The notes under the pieces were generated by a model, which saw nothing but the letters and a program-made list of their open reading frames with translations, was not told the DNA's origin and ran no database searches. DNA of 64,000 nt from contig NC_087070.1 in assembly GCF_963678635.1 (NCBI RefSeq), positions 24,920,007 through 24,984,006 of the forward strand, read 5' to 3'. Each line of letters begins with the position of its first letter. Within the stretch, counting starts at the first letter, position 1. A program made the position numbers and the translations under genes. Origin of the DNA: Symsagittifera roscoffensis (taxonomy: Eukaryota; Xenacoelomorpha; Acoela; Convolutidae). Positions 36,601 to 43,450 of this stretch are shown here, in pieces.

Positions 36601-39600
36601 CGTACCGCGGCGTCGAACAGTGCCGTTGACTCAACGCATGTTTGTGCTACGATCGCCTGCTGGCGTTTTGCGAGTCTCGTCTTTTTTTTACGATAAATGC
36701 CGCTCTGCGCATTCGTTGAAGACACATGGTTAGATCGATTTGTTAGCCGATATGCTGACAAAATCTGGAGTTTCCTTTTCACTTTTACAAAAAATCTGCA
36801 CTGTTTCATTTTAGAAAGGTCTTGAGAGGTTGATCGCACTTATACGTTCAGTTTGTGCTATTTCGTCTTGTTACTATATTCATTTCAGCCTTACAGTGAT
36901 CGTTTAATAGCGCTCCTAATTAATCGCCTTAACAATTCGTGCTGTTTGCAGTTTGTTAATATATTCAGTTCTCGGCTGTTGCAACGCTTGCTCAACACTG
37001 CCATGCTGCTGTAATTCAGGTGGTAATTTGTAATTCTTATATAATAAAGTGAGAGGTAAATTGTTTGAATCATTCTTAATGCTGGTTAATGCTTTTGTTT
37101 TTATTTCAGTTTGTACATGTGTTTGCCGGTGGGTTAAACTCAGTATTTTACCTTTTATTCCGTTTTAACGATCTACATTTTTATGGGCAAATTTTCCAAT
37201 TAAAAAAATTAGGGCAACATTAGTTATGCAGCAAAAATCAACAAATCTGTTCTGGCAATCGAATCTTTGACACCAGATTTGGCTGGGTTATTTCGTAAAA
37301 AAATAGTTTCCGAAAAAACGGTCATTATTCCAAAATTGGGACAATTTCTAAAGCAAAAACTGTGATTCTACCATAATTAGGGCAAAGCAGCTCATGAAGG
37401 AGAGAATTCTGGAGGACGCTCTTTCGATTGAACCGTTCATCTCAGATTTATCAAGGTAGCTTTTGAGAAGAAAGAAATAACATTAAAACGAGTCAAAACG
37501 AGTCGGAACAAAAATTAACCCCGCCTATTTAAGTGCATTCACTACATTAATTGACACTTGATCATCATGGAAATTAAGTTAGGTTAGAAAAAATTTTAGC
37601 TACAAAAAATTATACTGGGGGATCAACTTATAAGTATGCAGCTCAATTTAAAAAAGCAATCCAGAACAAAGAGTTACAGCTGGAGAAAAGTTAACTTTCA
37701 AATACCAGCGAAAAATTCGAAAAAACAGAACTACAAAATTTTTGCCCGCAAGGATGTTCGTTTTGAGGAAAAACACGTCTAGATACAAAATCGCCAGAAT
37801 TAAAACATAGCCACATAGACAATGGAAACAGAAAACATACTGAAAACCTAACTTGTTTAAAATTTCAGAAAACAGAATATGCCTTTTAAATTTCAAAAAC
37901 AATTTAATCTTGGAAGTTTTTTTGATAGAATTAACCCAATTTGATAAAGCTGGATCAATAAGTGACTTTTTATTCAGCAGGGAACTCCACTTTGTACTCC
38001 GCAGGGAAATTATATCCACTTTGGAAACCTGAATTAGCTCACTCTTTTCGTGACCTTTACGCTTTTGCTGTTCGATAGTCGAGTTCCGACCGTGAACTAA
38101 GTGAGGTTCGAATCCACAATCCTCAAATTTAGAAACGCATAACTAACCAACTTGGCCACGGCCGTCTTGAATGATGGTCAATTTTAGGATAACATGTTGG
38201 AAAACACAATCATCGCCGTATGGATAAGCATTCAAAAACATTTACGGAGTGGCCTCTAGCTGTCCAAATTTAGGTAGACACCACTTGCGCCGAAAATAAT
38301 TTGTAGCCACAGAAAACTTTCGCTTTTAAATTTCTTAAGCCAGTCGATATAGCATGAGCCGAATCTTTATAAGCGAAAACAACGAAAAAAAACAAAGACA
38401 ACAGAAAAAATCATAGTAAATATACTTACAAATTAAAAAACGACAACCAAAAAAGGATGCTTTGAAAAAAGTCCACGCTTTCGAAAGTAAGAATAAAAAA
38501 GTAAGCAAACATTATTTTTTTGCCAAAAAAAATCATATTCTTTTCATATTGAAAAGGAAACAATGTCCGGACGAGACTCAAATTTCAGACCTATTGTTCC
38601 GAAGGCTCGTGCTTTACCCGTAGTCGAATTGAGAAGTGGCCTAAAAATGTTGAGGTTCCACGATAGAGCAAATTCAATTTCTGATACATTAGAGAGAAAG
38701 GTCTTGTGAGAGAAAAATTCTAGTTCCCGTTTACAAGTACACTTGCTCTCGTATAGAAAGAGCAACAAAAAAGAAAATAATATACGAAATAATTTGATAT
38801 GAAAAACAGAAGGGACATATTAAACTTGAATTGAAGGGATATATTAAACTGCCCAAAGAAGACTGTTGGGAATTCAAAGAAGACAAAAAAAAGAGAAAAG
38901 AAAATCTAATAAAAATTTGATCAGTTTTCGAGCAAAAACATTTAACTCGAATAATTTCCCCGACAACATTATTAATGACTCCGATCCATTGAGTTTTTAA
39001 GTGAGAAAAAACTAATACTTTAAGCAATTTACAGAAACGGCAATAAAAGAGAAACGTAAAGCAAAAAAGAGTTTTCTTTAAAATAATGAAATTAATAGAA
39101 AAATGCTAAGACAGGTCAAATTCAAACTACTCAACTTTGAAGTCACCTTATTTGAAATAACAGAAGGAATTGTAATCATTGCCAAGATCCTCTATAATTT
39201 TGGTTTCGCACCATCATATGATGATGAGAGAAACGTTACAGAAAATGATGAACAGAAACAAGCTATGTTTTTGTTCCGACCATTGAAAATGGGGAGTAAC
39301 TTTGTATTCTAACTTTGAAAAAATTATTAACTAGGTGCATTACACTAAAGTTTTTGCTAGAAAAGTAAAAACAAAACAATAAACTCACAGAAATAATCAC
39401 AAATTCTTCAATCATTATACAGAAAAAAAAATTTCAAAGATTTTTTTTCATTGAAGAATTGAAAAAAAAAAATTCATTGCCAAGGAAACGCTAAATTAAA
39501 CTTCGAAAATTAGTTGTAAAGGAAAAAAAACTAAATTTTATTACACATACTTGCTTGAAATAGGACAAAGCGAAATTTCCAAACGAGCTTTTGTGAAAAT

Positions 39601-41347
39601 TTTAGTTTCAATGGAATCACGACTGAAAAGTCTTTGATATGATGTATCACTCGAACCGTTCTGGCAAGTTGCGCTACCTGATTGTGCAGGGAATTATTTC
39701 AAAATTATGTCTAAGCTTCCAGGAATCTTATACCAAACTACATTAACTTAAACGTTTTCATATATTTACATCAAGTGGTTTAAATAAAAATTTGATTTTT
39801 CTGCAAACAATAAGCCTTTTTCGTATAACTTTTCCAATTAAACAAATGTGAAAGAAAAATCGTCGCAAATCAACAATCGACAGCACAAGCTGCCCTTAAT
39901 GCTCTTTGATCTTCAAGAACAATTTAAGATTGGCAGATTTAGATAAAAATAACCCAATTCGAAGAGTTCCCCGACTCTTAATGATCGTAAAATAGAACAC
40001 TCTGAACGTAACTTCACATTAGTAATGGCAACATTTCACACAGTTCAAAAATATCAATTAGTGAAAACGAAATTGCAAATAGCAAACACGACGACAAAAA
40101 TGGTCAGAAAAATGCAGGTAAATACTGAAATCATCAAAAAAGTTGAGCTATACTAAAGAAATTCTATCCCGGAACTCTATTTTCATGTATCCCTTTTTCT
40201 TAGATACCACGAAGCAAAGACTGCGCTTTGATAAAGCTATAGCTACAATTCTATCCTGTGCAATTAACGAAAAAACCGTCCAAAAATCTTCGCATCAAGA
40301 GGTGCCAAAACGGTTGAAGAACTAGACATTTTCTGACTGAATCATTGCAAGAATAAGTAGACTCGCAAGCTCGCCTGTGAAAAAAAAACAGAAACTTCTT
40401 GAATAACGTCATTGAAATAAATTATACATCGATAAATATTTTTAGATGTTAGAACAGAAACAGTAAAAATAGGCTTACCGCCGTTCCCAAGCTGCCTGGC
40501 TCGGACAATCGTCGTTCGTAGTAGATCTGACTTGTCTACTGCCAGCTGCAGACAGCCCCGCGGGCGACTGGATGGATGAAAAGAGGTTGGTCGACAGAAA
40601 AGAGGACTTTTCAAGTACTTCTAGCGATGTTTCGAGTTCCTCGTGATACCCTGTTTTATCGTTGTGATTATACTCTCGTTGCTGTGGGGTGTAAAAACTA
40701 TTAGTAGATTGAGAGGGCAAAATTGAGTCATAATGCAAGTAGTTTCTGTACATTCGGCTACAGAATACACTCAGTGCAAATATCACACTGATATAGATGC
40801 TGAAACGCACACTGTGTCTCGTGCCATCTCCTCCATACAACAGTCTAGCTCTTACTCCTCTTCGCCTGAGCCCTCTCTTTCCCTTTTTCTTACAGATCGT
40901 GCTTTTTCTTTCGTTACCATTGTTGTCTTCACTTATATTGCAGCTGTTGCTGTTGATTTCGTTGCTGGAGCTGAGGTTGGCATTGTTCTTTTGGCAGTTC
41001 TGCTGTCGTGAATGACAGATATTATTATTGTAACTATTGGACACTACCTCCGAGGAGTGACTTGTATGGTTTAAAGATTCACTGTCATTACTCACAGATG
41101 CAGATGCCGAATCTTCCCAAACATCCGAAGATCCAGCGTTTCGTCTCGTTTCTACAAACTGAGAGACACCAAATGAGTCTGTCATATTTAGGTCGCTGTT
41201 GGTCGAGATCACTTGCGATGAGGACAAAGCATCTTCTTCTTGGGAATCAGAGCTGAACTCTGTCGGTTTTAGGATACTCCTCTGCCTACAACCTCGATAA
41301 GAATCCCCGGCCAGAAGCCCCGCCCGCGATAAGCTCAGATACCGCAT
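15459..41347 (-). CDS. SLC24A-like: K+-dependent Na+/Ca2+ exchanger, 8 exons, 790 aa
   Basis: Exons on the minus strand: 41347-40479, 28308-28140, 26655-26417, 26094-25791, 24357-24163, 23766-23602, 21663-21430 and 15656-15459. Joined they give 2373 bases including the stop. The family exchanges Na+ for Ca2+ plus K+ across the plasma membrane. Visible: an N-terminal hydrophobic segment (about 180-200), alpha-1 repeat with [16 protein letters not shown] (Glu372), an acidic cytosolic loop (about 475-585), alpha-2 repeat with [10 protein letters not shown] (Asp678) and GSNLFD (Asp705), and C-terminal membrane segments. The Glu and Asp positions match ion-binding residues known from NCKX2. The start at 41347 is preceded in frame by TAA two codons upstream. 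Intron phases are 2,0,2,0,0,0,0; intron 2 is GC-AG. No frameshift or stop was found, so the gene looks functional. Subtype (1-5) is not assigned. Confidence 0.95.
15695..15775. mobile_element. hAT-like miniature transposon fragment, inverted
   Basis: CAGCAGCGGATTTGATTGG, GGCGGACGCCCCC and AAAGGGTCCCCCTTTG are the reverse of the right-end blocks at 10120-10196. It begins about 40 bases inside intron 7, close to the exon 8 acceptor. Only this end survives. Confidence 0.5.
15831..16740 (-). pseudogene. Broken Tc1-like transposase, copy A
   Basis: On the minus strand, from 16716 downwards: the end of a helix-turn-helix ([17 protein letters not shown], then DRPRPG), a damaged catalytic region with NIWGGIS (about 16275), DNARPHT (about 16110, second catalytic Asp), SPDLHPIEH (about 16020, third acid) and a C-terminus ending AKGGHTEY and a stop at 15831. 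This is the Tc1/DD34E layout. Frameshifts and stops occur in between, and the first helix is missing. Inverted terminal repeats were not identified. Confidence 0.85.
16745..17110 (-). pseudogene. Tc1-like transposase fragment, copy B
   Basis: Repeats two parts of copy A in the same order and orientation: GAGAAAAGTACTCTGxCCCAA (16370 and 16790) and the TTTCGATC...CCTGGCC block (16590 and 16930). It is a second, more truncated insertion or a tandem duplication of copy A, placed directly upstream. A short ATC microsatellite interrupts it at about 16977-16992. Confidence 0.75.
17265..17400 (-). repeat. HX repeat fragment
   Basis: ACATAGCCAAGAAATAACTGGAAGCGTCAATGAACTC is the HX left end with substitutions, and GAAGTTCTTTAAATTTCAAG at 17373-17392 corresponds to the CTCTTTGAATTTC block. 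The distal half is absent. Confidence 0.55.
18110..18300. repeat. Degenerate copy of the 4.7-5.3 kb repeat
   Basis: TTTCTCGAGGGGATGGATTT, the TTTTTTTAGGTTGGGACCATTGATTTTC stretch and the AACATTACAAAAATCTGCGC stretch follow the same order as TTCTCGAGGGAGGGGG, TTTTTAGTTCGACC and AACAAGACC...TCTGCGCC at 5170-5310. It lies in intron 7. Confidence 0.55.
18945..19225 (-). mobile_element. tRNA-derived short element, second head type
   Basis: Tail CACACAGACGAAGAGGAGCTTCGCGTC at 18947-18973. The head side near 19165-19215 reads on the minus strand as GGTTCGAA preceded by GGTGG, with a small duplication of the TTCGAACCCACC block. The head resembles those at 47228, 49960 and 54738 more than the Leu-like copies. 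Confidence 0.5.
19440..20700. repeat. Tandem array, ~165-bp unit, about 8 units
   Basis: The landmark TTCGCAAC (or variant) recurs at 19486, 19642, 19806, 19973, 20139, 20310, 20477 and 20642, giving spacings of 156-171 bases. Around it each unit has GAGxAGTC upstream, CTGAGAGTACCCTxACAG downstream and a CGAAAACTACAAGGATTTGAG block before the next unit. Divergence between units is high, so the array is old. It lies in intron 7. Confidence 0.9.
20748..21162. repeat. Direct repeat pair ending in ATAG microsatellite
   Basis: 20748-20886 and 21036-21162 share ATTGCAATATAYGATATAGC, GCTTAAAC..GG.GAGATAG and CGCATTTAAATAT in the same order, and each ends in a short (ATAG)n-type run. They directly follow the ~165-bp array. 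A CTTGCTAATCGCAAG hairpin follows at 21250-21264. Confidence 0.75.
21430..21663 (-). CDS. SLC24A-like: NCKX exon 7: alpha-2 repeat
   Basis: Residues 648-725. [46 protein letters not shown] and VGLPIPW follow the family order. Asp678 (GTSIPD) and Asp705 (SNLFD) are the expected ion- and K+-binding acids. Acceptor TGTAG|GTGTGG, donor AAG|GTACAT. Confidence 0.97.
21664..23601. other. Intron 6, no recognisable element
   Basis: This 1.9 kb intron contains two open frames on the plus strand (22447-22812 and 23064-23315) without motif or family resemblance. I found no partner repeat inside the window. Confidence 0.45.
23602..23766 (-). CDS. SLC24A-like: NCKX exon 6
   Basis: Residues 593-647. VTVPDCRR corresponds to the family LTVPDxRR, and [19 protein letters not shown] to the membrane helix before alpha-2. 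Between them sits an acidic insertion of roughly 15-18 residues ([17 protein letters not shown]) compared with the vertebrate proteins I recall. Acceptor TTCAG|GTGCTG, donor ATG|GTACAT. Confidence 0.94.
24163..24357 (-). CDS. SLC24A-like: NCKX exon 5: acidic loop
   Basis: Residues 528-592. Begins [11 protein letters not shown], contains [17 protein letters not shown] (the acidic run common before the second membrane cluster) and then [12 protein letters not shown]...SLPLK, the conserved link into the next membrane helix. Both boundaries are phase 0 (ATTAG|GAGGAA; AAG|GTAAGC). The Ser/Pro-rich plus-strand frame over this exon is its antisense shadow. Confidence 0.92.
24450..24500 (-). mobile_element. 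Short-element tail fragment
   Basis: AACACAGGCGAAGTTGCACTTCGC at 24450-24473 is a close copy of the family tail hairpin, in intron 4. A long degenerate body may follow up to about 24810, where CCCGGGTTCGAAACC gives a B-box-like sequence readable on the plus strand; I do not count this as a head. Confidence 0.5.
24922..24972. repeat. Three tandem copies of a 17-bp unit
   Basis: GTCGCAACAATATTTGC occurs three times without change, followed by GACTTAGGCTGG. The same end motif (GCAACAAAATTTGCGACTTA) occurs in two tandem copies near 61840-61880 and once near 7100, always followed by a T(A)GG..GGAAAAAAA run. It is probably the repeating terminus of one mobile element family. Confidence 0.9.
25435..25530 (-). 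mobile_element. Second tRNA-like element type, copy 1
   Basis: GGTTGGAATCACGACTG, TTTAATATGATATATGACTC and GGTACCTGATTTTGCGTGG match the copy at 39610-39700 block by block. On the minus strand GTCGTGATTCC sits at the B-box position. This copy lacks a clear A box. Confidence 0.4.
25791..26094 (-). CDS. SLC24A-like: NCKX exon 4: membrane segments and start of cytosolic loop
   Basis: Residues 427-527 plus the last base of Trp426. Starts [17 protein letters not shown] (family pattern W-P-x-x-R-D), has two hydrophobic segments up to [10 protein letters not shown], then a charged loop rich in Lys, His and Glu. Acceptor TTTAG|GTATCC, donor AAG|GTTGGT. Intron 3 upstream is only 322 bases. Confidence 0.93.
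26417..26655 (-). CDS. SLC24A-like: NCKX exon 3: alpha-1 repeat
   Basis: Residues 347-425 and two bases of Trp426. Contains [20 protein letters not shown] and [16 protein letters not shown], the alpha-1 repeat that lines the ion pathway, with Glu372 as the expected ion-binding acid. Acceptor TTACAG|GTTATC, donor ACATG|GTACAC. Confidence 0.96.
26974..27260. mobile_element. hAT-like miniature transposon, left end intact
   Basis: Starts CAGGGGCGGATCTAAGAT at 26974, then TCTCGAG and a G run, CAAAAAAATTGCG, TTTGGCGCGCTCCCCCTCAAA and GGGGGACCCTTTGGGTCGG. The order matches 9900-10196. The right terminal repeat is not seen, so the copy is truncated near 27260. It lies in intron 2, near the exon 3 side. 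Confidence 0.6.
28140..28308 (-). CDS. SLC24A-like: NCKX exon 2, ends in a GC donor
   Basis: Residues 291-346 (plus one base of codon 290). It holds VTYPPEMF, then a hydrophobic segment through [15 protein letters not shown], a family hallmark directly before alpha-1. The acceptor is TTTTAG|AGTGAC. The exon ends GAG followed by GCAAGT, a consensus-type GC donor; no GT near this point keeps the conserved PSLE-VI junction and the frame. Confidence 0.93.
29725..29892 (-). mobile_element. tRNA-derived short element, Lys(TTT)-like head
   Basis: The head (29891-29819, 73 bases on the minus strand) keeps GACC/GGTC at the acceptor ends, A-box-like TGGCAGATGCTAGG, a loop GATTTTTAATC resembling tRNA-Lys and a perfect B-box-like GAGTTCGATTCC. 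The anticodon stem is broken. Body block AGCTCTAAAAGTTTC and tail AACACAGAGGCG...TTCGC (29725-29750) follow. This is the clearest head in the window. Confidence 0.8.
30200..30640. repeat. Degenerate satellite units (~165 bp)
   Basis: The core TTTCGATTgAA...TAATCTxAGxTTTGGxA..GTAGTTTTxxAGAAAA recurs with centres near 30225, 30386 and 30555, spacings of about 161 and 169 bases. The same core forms the array at 33321-34020 and recurs at 31725, 31885, 37255 and 37425. Confidence 0.6.
30661..30816. repeat. 156-bp imperfect palindrome
   Basis: The arms 30661-30738 and 30739-30816 are reverse complements with scattered mismatches, meeting at TAATTTTTAAAAATTA with no spacer. Outer blocks GAAATTTAAGGTT and AACCTTAGATTTC, and inner blocks TTTTTGCTGC and GCAGCAAAAA, pair. 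The outer part contains the satellite core, so two satellite units appear to face each other. Confidence 0.85.
31680..31960. repeat. Degenerate satellite units
   Basis: Two more units with cores near 31725 (TTCTATTGAACCCTTAACC) and 31885 (TTTGAACCCTTAATC), about 160 bases apart, in the same orientation as those at 30.2 and 33.3 kb. They directly precede the Copia element. Confidence 0.6.
32190..32892 (+). pseudogene. Copia gag remnant
   Basis: Two frames (32235-32444 and 32484-32717) continue each other through a one-base frameshift near 32440. Recognisable pieces are the helical gag core ([37 protein letters not shown]) and, near 32875, YKVCDSTR, the first half of a zinc knuckle. A one-base change near 32249 breaks the start of the core. 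The second half of the knuckle appears after the insertion, near 34255-34280. Confidence 0.75.
32892..34262. mobile_element. Satellite-bearing element inserted in the gag zinc knuckle
   Basis: The gag frame breaks off at CGACTCAACTA and resumes at about 34262 with AAAATGTCC. The inserted block begins GGGGCCCAGCTGAAAGCTGG (a small hairpin, arms CCAGCT and AGCTGG) followed by CCTGTTTGATTATTTT. It ends with CCTGTTTAATAAATCAAACAGG, whose complement starts the same way, so the block has inverted ends. The left-end sequence is repeated once at 33098. The interior carries 4-5 satellite units. Similar architecture is known from Helitron-like and miniature elements with central tandem repeats. No transposase is present. 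Confidence 0.55.
33321..34020. repeat. Tandem satellite array, ~163-173-bp unit
   Basis: AAGTxTAxAGCTCTTCCCC starts units at 33321, 33493, 33656 and 33829 (spacings 172, 163 and 173), with a degenerate fifth near 34010. Each unit includes CTACAACCTGGTCTATCG, ATTAAACCCTTAATCCC and GGGTAGTTTTTGAGGAAATC. The units are far more alike than the scattered ones in this intron, so this array was homogenised or expanded more recently. Confidence 0.92.
34276..34676 (+). pseudogene. Copia protease remnant
   Basis: The frame from 34313 to 34678 contains [18 protein letters not shown], the pepsin-type active-site region (DTA for DTG/DSG) with the Cys-rich continuation typical of this Copia group. Upstream residues near 34262-34290 look like the end of the gag zinc knuckle. 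The frame ends soon after, before the integrase region. Confidence 0.75.
34876..35195 (+). pseudogene. Copia pre-integrase and integrase start
   Basis: [15 protein letters not shown] (from about 34890) matches the His-containing pre-integrase motif, [15 protein letters not shown] (from about 35010) the Cys pair of the integrase zinc site, and LALDIHQL (about 35095) the first catalytic Asp. Frames shift between these parts. The rest of the catalytic core is missing. Confidence 0.75.
35197..35798 (+). pseudogene. Copia reverse transcriptase end and RNase H
   Basis: Starts abruptly with [14 protein letters not shown], the C-terminal part of Copia reverse transcriptase, directly after the integrase start, so over a kilobase of pol is deleted. 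The RNase H acids are visible in [10 protein letters not shown] (about 35393), [13 protein letters not shown] (about 35540) and [10 protein letters not shown] (about 35643). The domain is then interrupted at the target site of the LINE fragment (35788-35798). Confidence 0.8.
35799..36745 (-). mobile_element. LINE 3' fragment with C-terminal zinc fingers
   Basis: Flanked by an 11-bp direct repeat GCCGATATGCT (35788-35798 and 36746-36756), i.e. the target-site duplication. On the minus strand one open frame runs to a stop at 35832. It shows the reverse transcriptase thumb ([20 protein letters not shown]), [15 protein letters not shown], a linker, and three zinc fingers ([24 protein letters not shown], each with His/Cys partners). 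The 3' UTR is only about 30 bases and ends in repeats of GACCAA. The open frame's first ~35 codons are antisense Copia. The fragment is 5'-truncated but otherwise intact, so it is younger than the Copia copy. Confidence 0.9.
36746..37155 (+). pseudogene. Copia RNase H end and 3' LTR
   Basis: After the target-site duplication the pol frame resumes with [18 protein letters not shown] and a stop soon after. The 3' LTR follows; its start is not certain (about 36830-36870), a TATATAATAAAG stretch lies near 37040 and the part matching the 5' LTR is 37068-37155. Confidence 0.7.
37250..37470. repeat. Degenerate satellite units after the Copia element
   Basis: Cores near 37255 (CAATCGAATCTTTGACACC) and 37425 (CTTTCGATTGAACCG), about 170 bases apart. 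They match the units upstream of the Copia element, consistent with Copia having landed inside an older satellite tract. Confidence 0.55.
37805..38095 (-). repeat. HX repeat as body of a tRNA-headed element
   Basis: Blocks in order: ACATAGCCACATAGACAATGG, TTTTAAATTTCAAAAACAAT, GAATTAACCCAATTTGATAA, GGGAAATTATATCCACTTTGG and CTTTTGCTGTTCGATAG. It directly abuts the tRNA-like head at 38098-38167, which orients the HX family on the minus strand. Confidence 0.75.
38098..38167 (-). mobile_element. tRNA-like head, Arg(TCT)-like
   Basis: On the minus strand: a perfect A box TGGCCAAGTTGG, loop region GTTTCTAAATTTGAGG (TCT in the anticodon position) and a T arm GTGGATTCGAACCTCAC. The acceptor stem does not pair, so it is a SINE head or tRNA pseudogene rather than a working tRNA. 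Confidence 0.7.
39610..39700 (-). mobile_element. Second tRNA-like element type, copy 2
   Basis: On the minus strand, TAGCGCAACTTGCCAGAACG is a good A box and GTCGTGATTCC a B-box variant, about 40 bases apart. The spacing fits a tRNA. The same blocks occur at 25435-25530, and the ATCACGACTGAAA block recurs near 55812 and 59750. Confidence 0.55.
40479..41347 (-). CDS. SLC24A-like: NCKX exon 1: N-terminal extension and first membrane segment
   Basis: Residues 1-289 and two bases of codon 290. The first ~150 residues are rich in Ser and Asn, without a recognisable domain. A basic cluster ([16 protein letters not shown], about 153-168) precedes a hydrophobic stretch (about 181-196), and an extracellular loop follows, ending in NDDC, the conserved pre-TM Cys region of the family. 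The basic cluster predicts a cytosolic N-terminus. The donor is CG|GTAAGC and the split codon becomes Arg with the A of exon 2. Base composition is clearly more GC-rich than the flanks. Confidence 0.9.
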
Positions 41348-41960
41348 GATTTAAAAGAGTCCAGTCTACGCGGTCGTATGTGCAAAATTGAATCCAATCT
41401 CAAATTTGAAGTTACGACCTGGCTGAAAATCGGAGATCAGGCCAGTTAATTTTGCCAAAAATGGAGATGCTATTTAAAGGTTCGCGGTTTTCACCGAGCA
41501 GCAACTAAATGAACAGAATCCACTAATTTAAAAAAATCCACGCAATATTTAGGACCCAAGAGAAAAGCTCGCAAGTTTGAACAACAGATCTGGCGCTGAA
41601 GAATGAACAGCACTTCCAAATATCCCACACAATGTGGCCTTAATTCAAAATTGCTAATTTTCTTTTATTTGCGGCAAGTTTTCGACACTTCTTCTTTCAG
41701 ATCTGATTCGTCTTTTACTAGCAAAAGCACTCAAGTCGTTCGAAGAGCAGCTCTGCTTGTCTAGGTTTTTATTTCTTCTTTTCGGCAAAATCAATTTTTC
41801 TCAGAGGCAAACGAGGCCATAGCGCATGCGTATGTGGTAATGAAGACCAGGTGTGGTGTACATAATTAATGATGTTTCTGCTACTGCGCGGAGATTTCCG
41901 TGTTGTTTACTTGATTGGATAATCGACTGTACTAATCAACAACGGCGGAAACAGAAAAAA
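41348..41960 (-). promoter_or_regulatory. 5' flank / possible promoter of the exchanger gene
   Basis: The ~600 bases upstream of the start codon are less AT-rich than the surroundings. GCGCATGCGT at 41822-41831 is one base off the NRF1-type palindrome. No convincing TATA box was found. A pyrimidine-rich GATTTTCAG about 85 bases upstream of the ATG could be an acceptor of a 5' UTR intron or a trans-splice site. The transcription start is unknown. Confidence 0.3.
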
Positions 41961-43225
41961 TGGCAATAATTTTCCTTTCCTTCTTTTCAAAATGCAGTCT
42001 AAGATTAATGTGCGGAATATTGTCAACACACTTAAGTTCGTTAGTTTTTTTCCGCTTCCAACTGTGGGAATGATCTATTGGCTAGTATATTTTATTCCTG
42101 ATGTCCAACTACTGGCATGAACTCAACTAGCAAGATGAGCTCCCTTGTTTGAGGTTCAACGGTTGTAATCACACTCAGCCCCGTTGGTCTAAACAACAAA
42201 CCAAAACTATGTCTATTTAGAATAAAATTCAGGGAAACCTGGAGCTTTTTGTCCGTTTTTTAGATTCTATCATTTTAGCTTTAATTTTCCTTCGTCATTT
42301 GTAATTTCAACCCCATCATACTATACCTTCTGTACAATTTCTTTTTTTTCATGCTATTTTAAGCTTATTTCGCCAAATTAATTGTAATTCCATAATGTCA
42401 CCAAGGACCCTGAAGGATCTAGCTCCAAGTGCATAGGAAACTACATTACCCTGCCAAACACCTACACAGGCCTTTTATCAAAACAATGAAATATGAACAT
42501 AAAAATTTTTGACCCAGGCGACTTTGGGATCATTTTAAAAAATTTCGCACAGCCTTCATAATTACAAACACAACAGCCAAAATACATAGGGCGCAGTCTC
42601 AAAATAATAGCTTTTGAAATTCATTAAAATTTAAGCCGTCATAAGAAGACACCGCTGATCTCGGTAAAGATATGTTCTTTAATCGCAAAAGTTGATCGTG
42701 TAAACATAAATTGAACGGTCAAACAAAAATCAAAGAACGTCCGTTTAAAGGCAGTTGGCTCCATTCCGAGAAAGAAAACACACACATATAACAAAATTCT
42801 ACAAACAAACTCAAACATAGATGTTCACTAAATATTATGCCTAACAACAGTGAACTTGTGACAAAAAAGAGAAGACACTTTTTCCAGAAAGTGGCATGAA
42901 TAAATTGTGAAGAAAAGCCCATTATAATGGAAAAAGATAAGAAAAACCTGATACTTCATTATAATCAAGCACGGAAAAATTCAAAGAGCTTTGACTATTA
43001 AGCCTCAATGTAGATATGGAGCGCTAAATTCAGTTGGTTCTATTTTCGTTATTCATAGCTGTAACACTAGAACCTCGTGTTTACAGCAGTGCTATCATGT
43101 AAAGAAACAGTTGGACAATTCAACCGTCGAAACCGTTGGGCTTCCTTAAAGCCCAGACAAAACTTTTCGTACCAGGGCCATGAAAAATAACTCAACGCTG
43201 AATCTTAACCAAAAACCCTTGACAA
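41961..43225. other. Gene-free stretch
   Basis: No recognisable gene or repeat with a clear partner in the window. The open frame at 42719-42922 has no motif. Confidence 0.45.
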
Positions 43226-43231
43226 AAAACA

Positions 43232-43450
43232 TCACACTGAGGTGAAATTGCACTTCGCAAGCCCAGCTTAAAAATTTAAAACAAAATTTTCCTTTAGGTG
43301 AAATACTTGGCTTAATGAAAACCAGAAAACGACAAAAACGAGCTCTGAAAAGTTCGAAAACTGAAAATAGGAAAAAAAAGGTGAAATTTGTTATGAGCTG
43401 GAATCGAACGAGAGTCACACGTCCTAGAACCTGCGCCATGACGACTTAAC
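43232..43450 (-). mobile_element. tRNA-derived short element, anticodon arm deleted
   Basis: Tail ACACTGAGGTGAAATTGCACTTCGC at 43234-43258, body block GAGCTCTGAAAAGTTCGAAAAC as in the 29725 copy, and a minus-strand head with A box TGGCGCAGGTTCTAGG and B box GTTCGATTCC. The boxes are too close together: about 15 bases around the anticodon are missing compared with 29725. Confidence 0.75.

Larger units (their letters stand above)
32050..37155 (+). mobile_element. Decayed Copia-type LTR retrotransposon with nested insertions
   Basis: Direct repeats AATCATTCTTAATGCTxGTT...TTTCAGTTTGTACATGxGTTTG lie at 32050-32140 and 37068-37155 and mark LTR ends; the 5' LTR is cut to its last ~90 bases. Between them, in order on the plus strand: gag, protease, pre-integrase and integrase start, end of reverse transcriptase, RNase H. 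Protease before integrase before reverse transcriptase is the Copia order. The element is interrupted at about 32892-34262 and 35799-36745. Several frameshifts, stops and a large internal deletion at about 35195 show it is dead. Confidence 0.85.
28309..40478. other. Intron 1 of the exchanger gene (12.2 kb)
   Basis: Bounded by CG|GTAAGC at exon 1 and TTTTAG|AG at exon 2. It holds the tRNA-derived element at 29725, satellite units at 30.2-32.0 and 37.25-37.5 kb, a palindrome, the Copia element with its two nested insertions, and HX and tRNA-like copies. I see no further exon inside it. Confidence 0.85.

Noticed and set aside
36001-36696. Plus-strand 231-codon open frame
   Set aside because: It is the antisense shadow of the LINE open frame, which shows zinc fingers and a reverse transcriptase thumb on the minus strand.
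40733-41256. Three plus-strand frames over exon 1
   Set aside because: Antisense shadows of exchanger exon 1, which is supported by its join to the conserved exons.
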